A DNA stretch of 21,924 nucleotides from Verrucomicrobia subdivision 6 bacterium. Lineage in GTDB: Bacteria; Verrucomicrobiota; Verrucomicrobiia; Methylacidiphilales; Verrucolacustridaceae. Shown here in pieces: positions 14,750 to 21,924 of the stretch. The position numbers and the translations under genes were made by a program. A model generated the notes under the pieces. That model made no database searches and was not told the origin of the DNA. It saw only the letters and a program-made list of their open reading frames with translations. Each line of letters starts with the position of its first letter. The stretch's first letter is position 1. The stretch is taken from the NCBI GenBank assembly GCA_945866245.1, contig CAMBGW010000009.1, forward strand, positions 1-21,924. Direction: 5' to 3'.

Positions 14750-16459
14750 ATGACCAAAGATCAAGTCGCCTCCGCTCTTCGCGAAATCGGCACGATTCTC
14801 GAACTCCAAGGCGAAAACCCCTTTAAATGCCGCGCCTACCTCAACGGGGCACGAACTCTCGAAACCTCAGCCACCGATCTTACCGAACTGGTCCGCACGA
14901 ACCGCCTCGGCGAACTCCCCGGAATCGGAGATGCTCTGCGCGAGAAAATCACCACTCTCATCACCACAGGAAAACTCCCCTACCTCGAAGAGCTTCGCTC
15001 CTCCATCCCCGCGGGCCTTCTCCCCCTTCTCGATCTTCCAGGACTCGGCCCAAAAAAACTCCGCGCCCTTCGTGATAAATTAAAAATCGAATCCCTCGAG
15101 GCCCTCACCCAAGCATGCCAAGACGGCCGCCTGGCAGCCCTTGAGGGATTCGGCGAAAAAACTGCCACCAATCTCCTCGAGGCTATCGACCGCCACGCCA
15201 ACTATAAGAAACTTCACCGCCTCGGCACCGCACTGCCCGCCGCCCGAACCCTACTTGAGCATCTGAAACAATCCCCATTAGTTCTCCACGCCGAGATCGC
15301 CGGGAGCCTCCGACGCGGAAAAGAGGTGGTCAAAGATCTCGATCTCATTGCCTCCTCCAAAAAACCCAAGGAAGTCATGAAATTATTTGTCTCCTCTCCC
15401 AACGTTGAAAAGGTCGTGAATCATGGTGAGACAAAATCCAGCGTCATTCTCGCAGGCGGCATTCCTTGCGACCTTCGCGTCATACCGCCCGAATCTTGGG
15501 CCACCGCCCTCGCACACTTCACCGGCTCAAAAGAACATAACATCGCTCTTCGCCAAAGAGCCATCGATCGCGGTCTCCATCTCAGTGAGTGGGGCCTTCT
15601 CAAGGGAAAGTCCAAAACCCCCCTAAAGCTCAAAGACGAAAAAGAGCTCCACAAAGCTTTGGGCCTGGCCTTCATTCCGCCCGAACTTCGTGAAGACAGC
15701 GGAGAAATCGCCGCTGCCGAAAAAGATGAGCTCCCCGATCTCCTCACCCGCGACCAGATCCGGGGCTGCCTTCACAACCACACCCTAGCCAGCGATGGGC
15801 AGGACTCTCTCTCTTCCATGGCTCAGGCCGCTGCCGAACAAGGACTCGAGTGGTTGGGTATCGCCGACCACTCCAAATCCTCCTTCCAAGCGAACGGGTT
15901 GGACGCAAAACGTCTCGAAAAGCAGATCGAGGAAATTCGCCTCCTCAACTCCAAAAAACCCAAATGCACCCTCCTTTCAGGAACAGAGTGCGATATTCTC
16001 AAAGACGGAAAACCCGATTTTCCGGACTCCCTTCTCTCTGAACTCGACTATGTCGTGGCATCCGTCCACTCCGGTTTTACCTCCGATGAAAAAGAGATGA
16101 CTCAACGAATCATCCGCGCGATGGAAAACCCCCACGTAACCTGTTTGGGCCACCCTACCGGGCGCCTTCTGCTTGAAAGAGAGGCGTACCCGCTCAACAT
16201 TCCGAAAATTTTAGATGCCGCCGCCGCCACAGGTACTTGGATCGAGCTGAATGCCAACCCTTGGCGCCTCGACCTCGATTGGCGCTGGTGGCACAAAGCC
16301 CGCGATCTTGGCGTTCTCTGTTGTATCAACCCCGATGCCCATAAAACATCCCATCTCCGCTTTTTGGATTTCGGCGTCACTCTCGCCCGTAAAGGCTGGC
16401 TCCGAGCCCAAGATGTCGTGAACACCCGAACTCTTTCCCAGCTTCGTAAACTCTTCTAA
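14750..16459 (+). CDS. polX: DNA polymerase/3'-5' exonuclease PolX
   Basis: The 569-residue protein is a typical bacterial PolX. The N-terminal 8-kDa-like domain starts 'MTKDQVASALREIGTILELQ' with ENPFK(C/A)RAY. Helix-hairpin-helix motifs follow (LPGIGDALREKI near 57, LPGLGPKKLRAL near 96, LEGFGEKTA near 131). The family-X nucleotidyltransferase core has GSLRRG (185–190), catalytic Asp196/Asp198 (KDLDLI) and Asp241 (CDLRV). The C-terminal PHP domain has metal ligands HNH (342–344), ADHS (372–375), a 'GTECDI' segment, 'VASVHSGF', 'GHPTGR' and 'NPDAHKT'. It fills short gaps in base-excision repair and trims 3' ends. All active residues are present, so both activities are likely intact. Its ATG is 3 bp from the ATG of the divergent ATPase gene; no Shine-Dalgarno site is seen. 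Confidence 0.96.
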   Translation: MTKDQVASALREIGTILELQGENPFKCRAYLNGARTLETSATDLTELVRTNRLGELPGIGDALREKITTLITTGKLPYLEELRSSIPAGLLPLLDLPGLGPKKLRALRDKLKIESLEALTQACQDGRLAALEGFGEKTATNLLEAIDRHANYKKLHRLGTALPAARTLLEHLKQSPLVLHAEIAGSLRRGKEVVKDLDLIASSKKPKEVMKLFVSSPNVEKVVNHGETKSSVILAGGIPCDLRVIPPESWATALAHFTGSKEHNIALRQRAIDRGLHLSEWGLLKGKSKTPLKLKDEKELHKALGLAFIPPELREDSGEIAAAEKDELPDLLTRDQIRGCLHNHTLASDGQDSLSSMAQAAAEQGLEWLGIADHSKSSFQANGLDAKRLEKQIEEIRLLNSKKPKCTLLSGTECDILKDGKPDFPDSLLSELDYVVASVHSGFTSDEKEMTQRIIRAMENPHVTCLGHPTGRLLLEREAYPLNIPKILDAAAATGTWIELNANPWRLDLDWRWWHKARDLGVLCCINPDAHKTSHLRFLDFGVTLARKGWLRAQDVVNTRTLSQLRKLF

Positions 16460-16472
16460 CCCACCACCCAAA

Positions 16473-16499
16473 GCTCTCAGGAGACAACTCCTGCAGAGC
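16473..16499. other. Hairpin between polX and the polyketide synthase gene
   Basis: GCTCTCAGGAG (16473–16483) pairs with CTCCTG plus AGAGC (16488–16493, 16495–16499) around an ACAA loop. This gives 11 bp with one bulged C, followed by a smaller possible stem GGAG/CTCC (16500–16513). No T-run follows, so it is not a standard intrinsic terminator. It fills the 67-bp gap before the PKS gene and could protect the polX 3' end, attenuate, or mark the boundary of the PKS operon. Confidence 0.5.
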
Positions 16500-16526
16500 G
16501 GAGTAGGATCTCCCCTCCAACCCATC

Positions 16527-17576
16527 ATGTACCTTCACTCCATCGGCACCGCTGTCCCACCCCGCGCCTTCACTCAGGCTGAAGTCTTCTCTGCCCTGGA
16601 AAAGACTCCTAAATACCACCAGCTTACCTCCCGCTCCCGAGCCATCCTCCGCAAAGTCCTCAGCAACCGCAACGGAATCGAAACTCGCCACTTTGCCCTC
16701 AATGAAATGCAGGACGCCTTTGTCTTTGAGCCGGATCAAATGATGGCTCGCTTCCAAAAACACGCCCCGGCCCTTGCTGAAGCCGCCGCTCGCCAAGCCC
16801 TCAAAAAATCCGGCCTGAAGATCTCCCAGATCGACACCCTTCTTGTGGCCACCTGTACCGGCTATCTCTGCCCCGGCCTCACCAGCTACCTAACCCAAAG
16901 TCTCGGGCTCTCCTCCTCTCTAACCTTTCTCGATCTTGTTGGGCTCGGCTGCGGGGCCGCCCTTCCCGCCCTCCAGCAAGCCTCCGCCCTCGTCTCCTCT
17001 GGTCAATCACGCCACGCCCTCGTCGTTTGTGTCGAAATCTGCTCCGCCGCATCTTATCTAGATGATGATCCGGGCGTACTCATCAGCGCCTGTCTCTTTG
17101 GCGATGGCGCCGCTGCTTTCATTCTCTCTGCTGAACCACCCCCCACAAAAAGGAAAGTTCGGCTCCTAAAAACCTCCTCCCATCTTGAACCCGAACACCG
17201 AGATCATCTCCGCTTCGATCACCGCCAAGGCCTACTTCGTAATCTACTCGCCCCTGAAGTTCCCACCCTTGCCGCCCGCCACGCCCGCACCGTCTTTGAA
17301 CGCGCCGGCGTTAAAAAAGAGGATGTTACAGGTTGGGTCTGGCACGCAGGAGGTCGGGATGTTTTGGCCGCTCTCCGCCAAGAGTTTGGTCTTCAAGAAA
17401 AAGATACCCAACACAGCACCGAAGTCCTTCGCCAACACGGCAACATGAGTAGCCCTTCCTGCCTTTTTGCCCTCCAAGCCGCTCTCGAAAACGGCGTCCC
17501 CGATGGCCACTGGTGGCTCGCCTCTTTCGGTGCAGGATTTTCCAGCTACGGAGCGCTTCTCGACGTCACCTCATGA
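16527..17576 (+). CDS. Type III polyketide synthase (chalcone/stilbene synthase-like)
   Basis: The 349-residue protein has the thiolase-fold layout of type III PKS enzymes, which extend a CoA-bound starter with malonyl-CoA and cyclise the chain as a homodimer. The catalytic triad is present: Cys142 in 'DLVGLGCGAALPAL', His272 in 'WVWHAGGRDVL' and Asn305 in 'QHGNMSSPS'. The segments 'TLLVATCTGYLCPGL' and 'LFGDGAAAFILS' are also characteristic. Bacterial relatives make alkylresorcinols, alkylpyrones or polyhydroxynaphthalenes; the product cannot be read from sequence. It starts at ATG 16527 without an evident Shine-Dalgarno site. Its stop overlaps the methyltransferase start (ATGA, 17573–17576), so the downstream genes probably tailor its product. 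Confidence 0.95.
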   Translation: MYLHSIGTAVPPRAFTQAEVFSALEKTPKYHQLTSRSRAILRKVLSNRNGIETRHFALNEMQDAFVFEPDQMMARFQKHAPALAEAAARQALKKSGLKISQIDTLLVATCTGYLCPGLTSYLTQSLGLSSSLTFLDLVGLGCGAALPALQQASALVSSGQSRHALVVCVEICSAASYLDDDPGVLISACLFGDGAAAFILSAEPPPTKRKVRLLKTSSHLEPEHRDHLRFDHRQGLLRNLLAPEVPTLAARHARTVFERAGVKKEDVTGWVWHAGGRDVLAALRQEFGLQEKDTQHSTEVLRQHGNMSSPSCLFALQAALENGVPDGHWWLASFGAGFSSYGALLDVTS

Positions 17577-18265
17577 GCCGCCGACTCACCCCCGAAATCC
17601 TCGACACACTTTCTCCATCTGATCCATCTGCTCTCGCCAGCCGTGCCGATCTTCAGCGCCTCCACCCCCTCCTTGGGCAAACACGACTTTGGCTTCGCTG
17701 GATACGAAACCGATATCCCGACCGCCCACCTTCCAGCCTTGCCGACCTTGGATCGGGTGATGGACATCTTCTCACCACTCTCCTGCCCACCCTTTTTCCG
17801 CAAGGGGGGCATGGGGCACGCATCTTTTTCATTGATCGCCAACCCACACTCCCCGACTCCGCTCTCGACTCGCTGCGTAGAAAAAATTGGCTCCCTACAG
17901 TGGTGGCCCAAGATGTCTTGGCCTGGGCCGCCTCTGCACCCCCGACCGAACTCATTTTTACAAATCTCTTTCTTCACCACTTTCCAGATTCCGATTTGAA
18001 AACCCTTTTTCTGCATCTCTCCCATCGCACCTCCACTTTCGTGGCCGCAGAACCGTTTCGCGGATTTGCTGGATCGCTCGGAGCTCGCCTCCTCCGCTTT
18101 CTTGGGTGCCATCCAGTCACGCAACACGATGCCCGTGTCAGTGTCGAAGCCGGCTTTCGCCCACGCGAACTTTCAAAACTCTGGCCTCAGCCCCACCACT
18201 GGTCTCTCACTGAACAACGGGTCGGCCTCTTCACCCACTTTTTTTCCGCTGAGAAAAAAATATGA
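17573..18265 (+). CDS. Class I SAM-dependent methyltransferase
   Basis: I start at ATG 17573, which overlaps the PKS stop codon and gives 230 residues; the frame is open further upstream, but only within the PKS gene. Motif I for S-adenosylmethionine binding is LADLGSGDGHLL (56–67). An acidic residue follows strand 2 in 'FFIDRQP', and a post-I segment reads 'IFTNLFLHHFPDSDL'. The layout resembles UbiE/SrsB-type small-molecule methyltransferases. Sitting between a type III PKS and a flavoprotein, it most likely O- or C-methylates the polyketide. Its stop overlaps the next gene by ATGA (18262–18265). The substrate is inferred from context only. Confidence 0.88.
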   Translation: MSRRLTPEILDTLSPSDPSALASRADLQRLHPLLGQTRLWLRWIRNRYPDRPPSSLADLGSGDGHLLTTLLPTLFPQGGHGARIFFIDRQPTLPDSALDSLRRKNWLPTVVAQDVLAWAASAPPTELIFTNLFLHHFPDSDLKTLFLHLSHRTSTFVAAEPFRGFAGSLGARLLRFLGCHPVTQHDARVSVEAGFRPRELSKLWPQPHHWSLTEQRVGLFTHFFSAEKKI

Positions 18266-19293
18266 GACAGGTAACCATTCTAGGCGGTGGCTTAGCGGGT
18301 CTTACCCTTGGACTGCGACTTCGCCAAAAGGGTGTTCCCGTGAAACTGTTCGATGCAGGTGCCTACCCCCGCCACCGAGTCTGCGGAGAATACCTCAGCG
18401 GTCGTGCCCTCAGAGTCATCGACTCTCTTGGTTTGCGCCCTGGCCTCCGTGCCTTAGGAGCGGTCGAATCCTCCGATGTAATCTTCGCCCGCGGCAATAC
18501 CCTTCTCGCCCGAAAAACTCTCCCCCAGCCTGCCCTCTGCCTCTCCCGCTATCAGTTCGATCAGTTTCTCGTGAAAGAATTGACTGAAGCAGGCGGCGAA
18601 ATTTTCACAGGGAAACGCATCTCTCCACAGCCTCAAGAAGGTGTCGTACTAGCCACAGGACGCCAACCCTCTTCCACCAAGCAAGGCTGGCGCTGGTTTG
18701 GACTCAAAGCCCACGCTCACAATGTCGATCTGGGGGCGGGGCTCGAAATGCACCTCTCCCCTCGTGGCTACGTCGGCCTTTGCAGGATTGAGCAGAATCA
18801 GGTCAATGTCTGTGGCCTCTTTCGCTCCCGCACCGCGATTCCCGACCTCTCCTCCTCTTGGAAAGAGTGGCTCTCCGGAGACCCACACTCCCTGCTCTCC
18901 CAAAGATTAAAAGATGCTGTCTGGGATGAATCCTCGTTCAGCTCGATCGCCGCCCTCTCCCTCACCCCAAAAAAAGCCTCGGCTCTTTCAGGAATTCGAA
19001 TCGGAGATGCACTGACCATGATCCCCCCTGCCACAGGAAACGGAATGTCGATGGCCATCGAGGGAGCAGATACTGCTGCCGGTCCGCTGGTCGACTGGTC
19101 ATCCCATCGTCAAGATTGGCGCCTTACCAGCAAGCTTGTTGCCGGGCAGCTCGATCAAACATTCGCCAAACGACTTCGCCACGCCCGCTGGCTACAACAC
19201 GCCATGCTCGATCCTCTGACCCAATCCATCGCTTGGAATTTTGCCCGCATTTTTCCCTTTTTCCCCTCCCTACTCTTTCGCCTCACACGATAA
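18262..19293 (+). CDS. FAD-dependent oxidoreductase, geranylgeranyl reductase-like
   Basis: The 343-residue protein begins with a Rossmann dinucleotide-binding motif, ILGGGLAGLTLGLRLRQKG, ending in an acidic residue (LFDAG) for FAD ribose binding. It carries the family motif YPRHRVCGEYLS and the second FAD motif 'GIRIGDALTMIPPATGNGMSMAIEGA'. These place it in the flavoprotein family of geranylgeranyl reductases and aromatic monooxygenases. As the last gene of the PKS–methyltransferase–flavoprotein set it probably hydroxylates or reduces the polyketide or its alkyl chain; srsA–srsB–srsC of Streptomyces (PKS, methyltransferase, flavoprotein) is a known parallel arrangement. At 343 residues it is somewhat short for the family. 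It ends 43 bp before clpB. Confidence 0.9.
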   Translation: MRQVTILGGGLAGLTLGLRLRQKGVPVKLFDAGAYPRHRVCGEYLSGRALRVIDSLGLRPGLRALGAVESSDVIFARGNTLLARKTLPQPALCLSRYQFDQFLVKELTEAGGEIFTGKRISPQPQEGVVLATGRQPSSTKQGWRWFGLKAHAHNVDLGAGLEMHLSPRGYVGLCRIEQNQVNVCGLFRSRTAIPDLSSSWKEWLSGDPHSLLSQRLKDAVWDESSFSSIAALSLTPKKASALSGIRIGDALTMIPPATGNGMSMAIEGADTAAGPLVDWSSHRQDWRLTSKLVAGQLDQTFAKRLRHARWLQHAMLDPLTQSIAWNFARIFPFFPSLLFRLTR

Positions 19294-19336
19294 TTTTCCT
19301 TTCGCTTAATTTCGAATTTTGATCGATCATTTTGTT

Positions 19337-21924
19337 GTGGATCTCAATAAGCTGACCGAAAACGCCCAAAAGGCTCTTACCTCAGCACAAACTGCTGCCG
19401 CCCAGCAAGGTCACCCTGCGGTTGAGGTCGAGCACCTGCTCCACTCCCTCGCCACGCAAGAAGATGGCCTCATCCCTCGCCTCATCGAGAAATTAGGGGC
19501 CCAACCCGCACGCTTCGCTGAACGTCTTGAATCGGAGATCGCCCGCCTACCTAAAGTCTCAGGCCCTGGAACCACTCCCGGCAGCACAATGATCACCCCC
19601 CGACTGCAAGCCCTTCTCGGGCGTGCCGCGGAGGATGCCTCAAAACTCAAAGACGAATACATCAGTGTCGAACACCTCCTTCTTTCCTCCCTCAAAGAAG
19701 AGTCCCACACCGGAGCCGCCAAAGTTCTCAAGGAATTCGGTATCACGAAAGACAAACTCCTCTCCGCTCTCCAAACCATCCGCGGAGGCCAACGCGTAAC
19801 CTCCGCCAACCCAGAGGCCACCTACGAATCCCTTGAAAAATATGGACGCGACTTAACCCGCCTCGCCCGCCAAGGCAAACTCGATCCTGTCATCGGCCGA
19901 GATCAGGAGATTCGCCGCACCGTCCAAGTCCTCTCCCGCCGAACGAAGAACAATCCTGTTCTCATCGGTGAACCTGGAGTCGGCAAAACCGCCATCGTCG
20001 AAGGGCTCGCCCGCCGTATCGTCGCAGGTGACGTCCCCGAAAGCCTGAAAGAAAAGCGAATCGTAGCCCTCGATCTCGGTGCCCTCGTCGCAGGTGCCAA
20101 ATTTCGGGGCGAGTTTGAAGAACGCCTCAAAGCAGTCCTCAACGAAGTTGTCAAAGCCGAGGGCGGAATCGTCCTCTTTATTGACGAAATCCACACCATC
20201 GTTGGCGCAGGAAAAGCGGAGGGCGCAATGGATGCGGGAAACATGCTGAAACCCATGCTCGCCCGTGGAGAACTTCACTGCATCGGAGCCACCACTCTGG
20301 ATGAGTACCGGAAATATATCGAAAAGGATGCCGCTCTCGAGCGCCGCTTTCAGCCTGTCATGGTGGAAGAACCCTCCGTCGAGGACACCGTCTCGATTCT
20401 ACGTGGCCTGCGGGAACGATATGAAGTTCACCACGGGGTTAGGATTCAAGATGCGGCTCTCGTGGCTGCGGCAACCCTCTCCAACCGCTATATCACCGAC
20501 CGTTTCTTGCCCGATAAAGCAATCGATCTCGTCGATGAGGCAGCGGCCAAGCTTCGCACCGAAATCGAATCTATGCCGGAGGAGCTGGAAAATCTCCAGC
20601 GTCGCATTCTCCAGCTCGAAATTGAGCGAGAGGCCCTAAAAAAAGAGAAAGACACCGCATCCAAAGAGCGCCTCAAGGCATTGGAAAAAGAGTTGGCCGA
20701 CCTCAAAGCCAAGCGCGATGCCCTCCATGCCCGCTGGCAGGCGGAACGAGGTGGAGTTGAATCCTCCCGCAAGGTTCGCGAAGAGATCGAGAAAGTCCGA
20801 CAGCAGATCGAAACGGCTCAGCGCGCTTATGACCTCAATCAGGTCGCCGAACTGCAGTACGGCAAACTTCCAGAGCTGGAAAAGAAGTTAAAAGATGCGG
20901 AGTCCGCTGCCGAAACCAAGGATAAGGAGAAAGACGCCAAGCCTCGCCTAGTACGGGAGGAAGTAACCGCTGAGGAGGTAGGCCAGGTAGTCGCCCGCTG
21001 GACAGGAATTCCTGTCACTCGACTCTTGGAGGGCGAAAAAGACAAACTCCTCAGGCTCGATACCATTCTCCACGACCGAGTCATCGGACAGGACGAAGCC
21101 GTTCAAGCTGTGGCCGATGCTGTGGTCCGTGCCCGCTCCGGGCTGAAAGATCCCAAGCGACCCATCGGCTCCTTCCTCTTTCTCGGGCCCACAGGAGTCG
21201 GAAAGACCGAGCTCGCCAAAGCTCTCGCCTCCACTCTTTTTGATAGTGAAGACGCCGTCATCCGAATCGATATGTCGGAGTACATGGAAAAGCATGCTGT
21301 CTCCCGGCTCATCGGGGCCCCTCCCGGCTATGTCGGATATGAGGAAGGCGGACAACTCACGGAAGCTGTTCGTCGTCGTCCCTACTGCGTTATCCTTTTT
21401 GACGAGATCGAAAAAGCGCATCCGGATGTCTTCAACACATTTTTACAAATCCTAGACGATGGCCGTTTGACCGATAGCCAAGGTCGAACCGTCGACTTCA
21501 AAAATACCTTGATCATTATGACTTCCAATATCGGTTCCCCACTTCTCATGGAAGGCCTCGACTCCAAAGGTGAAATTACGGAAAAAGCCCGCAAGTCGGT
21601 TATGGCAGAGCTTCGCAAACACTTCCGCCCTGAATTTCTCAACCGCGTGGACGAAATCGTACTCTTCAAGCCTCTCACCTTGGCCGAGATTAAGAAAATC
21701 GTTGATCTTCTCCTGAATCTCTTGCGTCAACGCCTCGCCGAACGACGCCTCACCCTCGATCTTTCCGATGCCGCGCGAGAACATATCGCTCGGGAAGGGT
21801 ACGATCCCGTCTACGGGGCACGCCCATTGAAGCGCTACCTACAGAAAGAGGTCGAAACTCGTCTCTCCAGAAAACTTCTCTCCGGGGATATTCCAGATGG
21901 CTCAGCCCTCACCCTTGCTTACAA
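19337..21924 (+). CDS. clpB: ATP-dependent disaggregase ClpB (Hsp100), last codons outside window
   Basis: The frame runs uninterrupted for 862 residues from GTG 19337 to the window end; a full ClpB is about 860–880, so only a few codons are missing. It opens with the usual DLNKLTENAQKAL of the N-domain. NBD1 has Walker A GEPGVGKT (211–218), the pore loop in GAKFRGEFEERLK, and 'LFIDEIHTIVGAG'. A coiled-coil middle domain (about 410–525) marks ClpB rather than ClpA or ClpC. NBD2 has Walker A GPTGVGKT (617–624), pore loop 'GAPPGYVGYEEGG' and 'ILFDEIEKAHPDVF'. ClpB unfolds aggregated proteins together with DnaK. No CIRCE element is seen upstream; a perfect TGATCGATCA palindrome lies at 19320–19329, 7 bp before the start, with no clear Shine-Dalgarno site. 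Confidence 0.97.
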   Translation, partial: MDLNKLTENAQKALTSAQTAAAQQGHPAVEVEHLLHSLATQEDGLIPRLIEKLGAQPARFAERLESEIARLPKVSGPGTTPGSTMITPRLQALLGRAAEDASKLKDEYISVEHLLLSSLKEESHTGAAKVLKEFGITKDKLLSALQTIRGGQRVTSANPEATYESLEKYGRDLTRLARQGKLDPVIGRDQEIRRTVQVLSRRTKNNPVLIGEPGVGKTAIVEGLARRIVAGDVPESLKEKRIVALDLGALVAGAKFRGEFEERLKAVLNEVVKAEGGIVLFIDEIHTIVGAGKAEGAMDAGNMLKPMLARGELHCIGATTLDEYRKYIEKDAALERRFQPVMVEEPSVEDTVSILRGLRERYEVHHGVRIQDAALVAAATLSNRYITDRFLPDKAIDLVDEAAAKLRTEIESMPEELENLQRRILQLEIEREALKKEKDTASKERLKALEKELADLKAKRDALHARWQAERGGVESSRKVREEIEKVRQQIETAQRAYDLNQVAELQYGKLPELEKKLKDAESAAETKDKEKDAKPRLVREEVTAEEVGQVVARWTGIPVTRLLEGEKDKLLRLDTILHDRVIGQDEAVQAVADAVVRARSGLKDPKRPIGSFLFLGPTGVGKTELAKALASTLFDSEDAVIRIDMSEYMEKHAVSRLIGAPPGYVGYEEGGQLTEAVRRRPYCVILFDEIEKAHPDVFNTFLQILDDGRLTDSQGRTVDFKNTLIIMTSNIGSPLLMEGLDSKGEITEKARKSVMAELRKHFRPEFLNRVDEIVLFKPLTLAEIKKIVDLLLNLLRQRLAERRLTLDLSDAAREHIAREGYDPVYGARPLKRYLQKEVETRLSRKLLSGDIPDGSALTLAY

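Noticed and set aside
19320..19329. TGATCGATCA palindrome upstream of clpB as a heat-shock operator
   Set aside because: It is a perfect 10-bp palindrome but short and unlike CIRCE (TTAGCACTC/GAGTGCTAA) or a sigma32 promoter; chance is not excluded.

Overview
The window looks like a chromosomal segment of a Gram-negative bacterium, most likely from the PVC group (Verrucomicrobiota-like). This is an inference from gene content: an outer-membrane assembly pair (BamA plus OmpH/Skp), a CTC-type L25 protein, PolX, a type III polyketide synthase–methyltransferase–flavoprotein trio, and few Shine-Dalgarno sites. There are no insertion sequences, phage genes, tRNAs, rRNAs or CRISPR arrays. The + strand is visibly C-rich and G-poor over most of the window, whichever strand the genes lie on, which fits replication strand bias with the minus strand as leading strand.

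Layout: 1–6006 is a block of minus-strand housekeeping genes. In transcription order it reads rplY (L25), pth, rpsF (S6), ssb, rplI (L9), an intrinsic terminator, then a promoter with a long palindrome, bamA and ompH (cut by the window edge). rpsF, ssb and rplI form the usual small-ribosomal-protein/SSB operon, but rpsR (S18) is missing. Positions 6107–7113 hold no credible protein. This stretch reads as one highly structured minus-strand RNA of about 1 kb, with its own sigma70-like promoter, complementary 5' and 3' ends and a 13-bp intrinsic terminator. I do not recognise it as RNase P RNA, tmRNA, SRP RNA, 6S RNA, rRNA or a group I/II intron. It is the most interesting object in the window.

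Positions 7261–10480 (minus) encode a secreted or lipid-anchored S9 prolyl-oligopeptidase-type peptidase and an exported TPR-like protein. A metallo-beta-lactamase-fold hydrolase (plus) converges with a minus-strand operon at 11215–14746. That operon holds two PilT/GspE-type ATPases and a divergent TrpD-like protein, joined by 4-bp ATGA overlaps. The first ATPase gene and polX (plus) are divergent, with start codons only 3 bp apart.

Positions 16527–19293 (plus) hold a compact three-gene operon: type III PKS, SAM methyltransferase and FAD-dependent reductase, all with ATGA overlaps. It probably makes a modified phenolic or pyrone lipid. The window ends in clpB (plus), which lacks only its last few codons.
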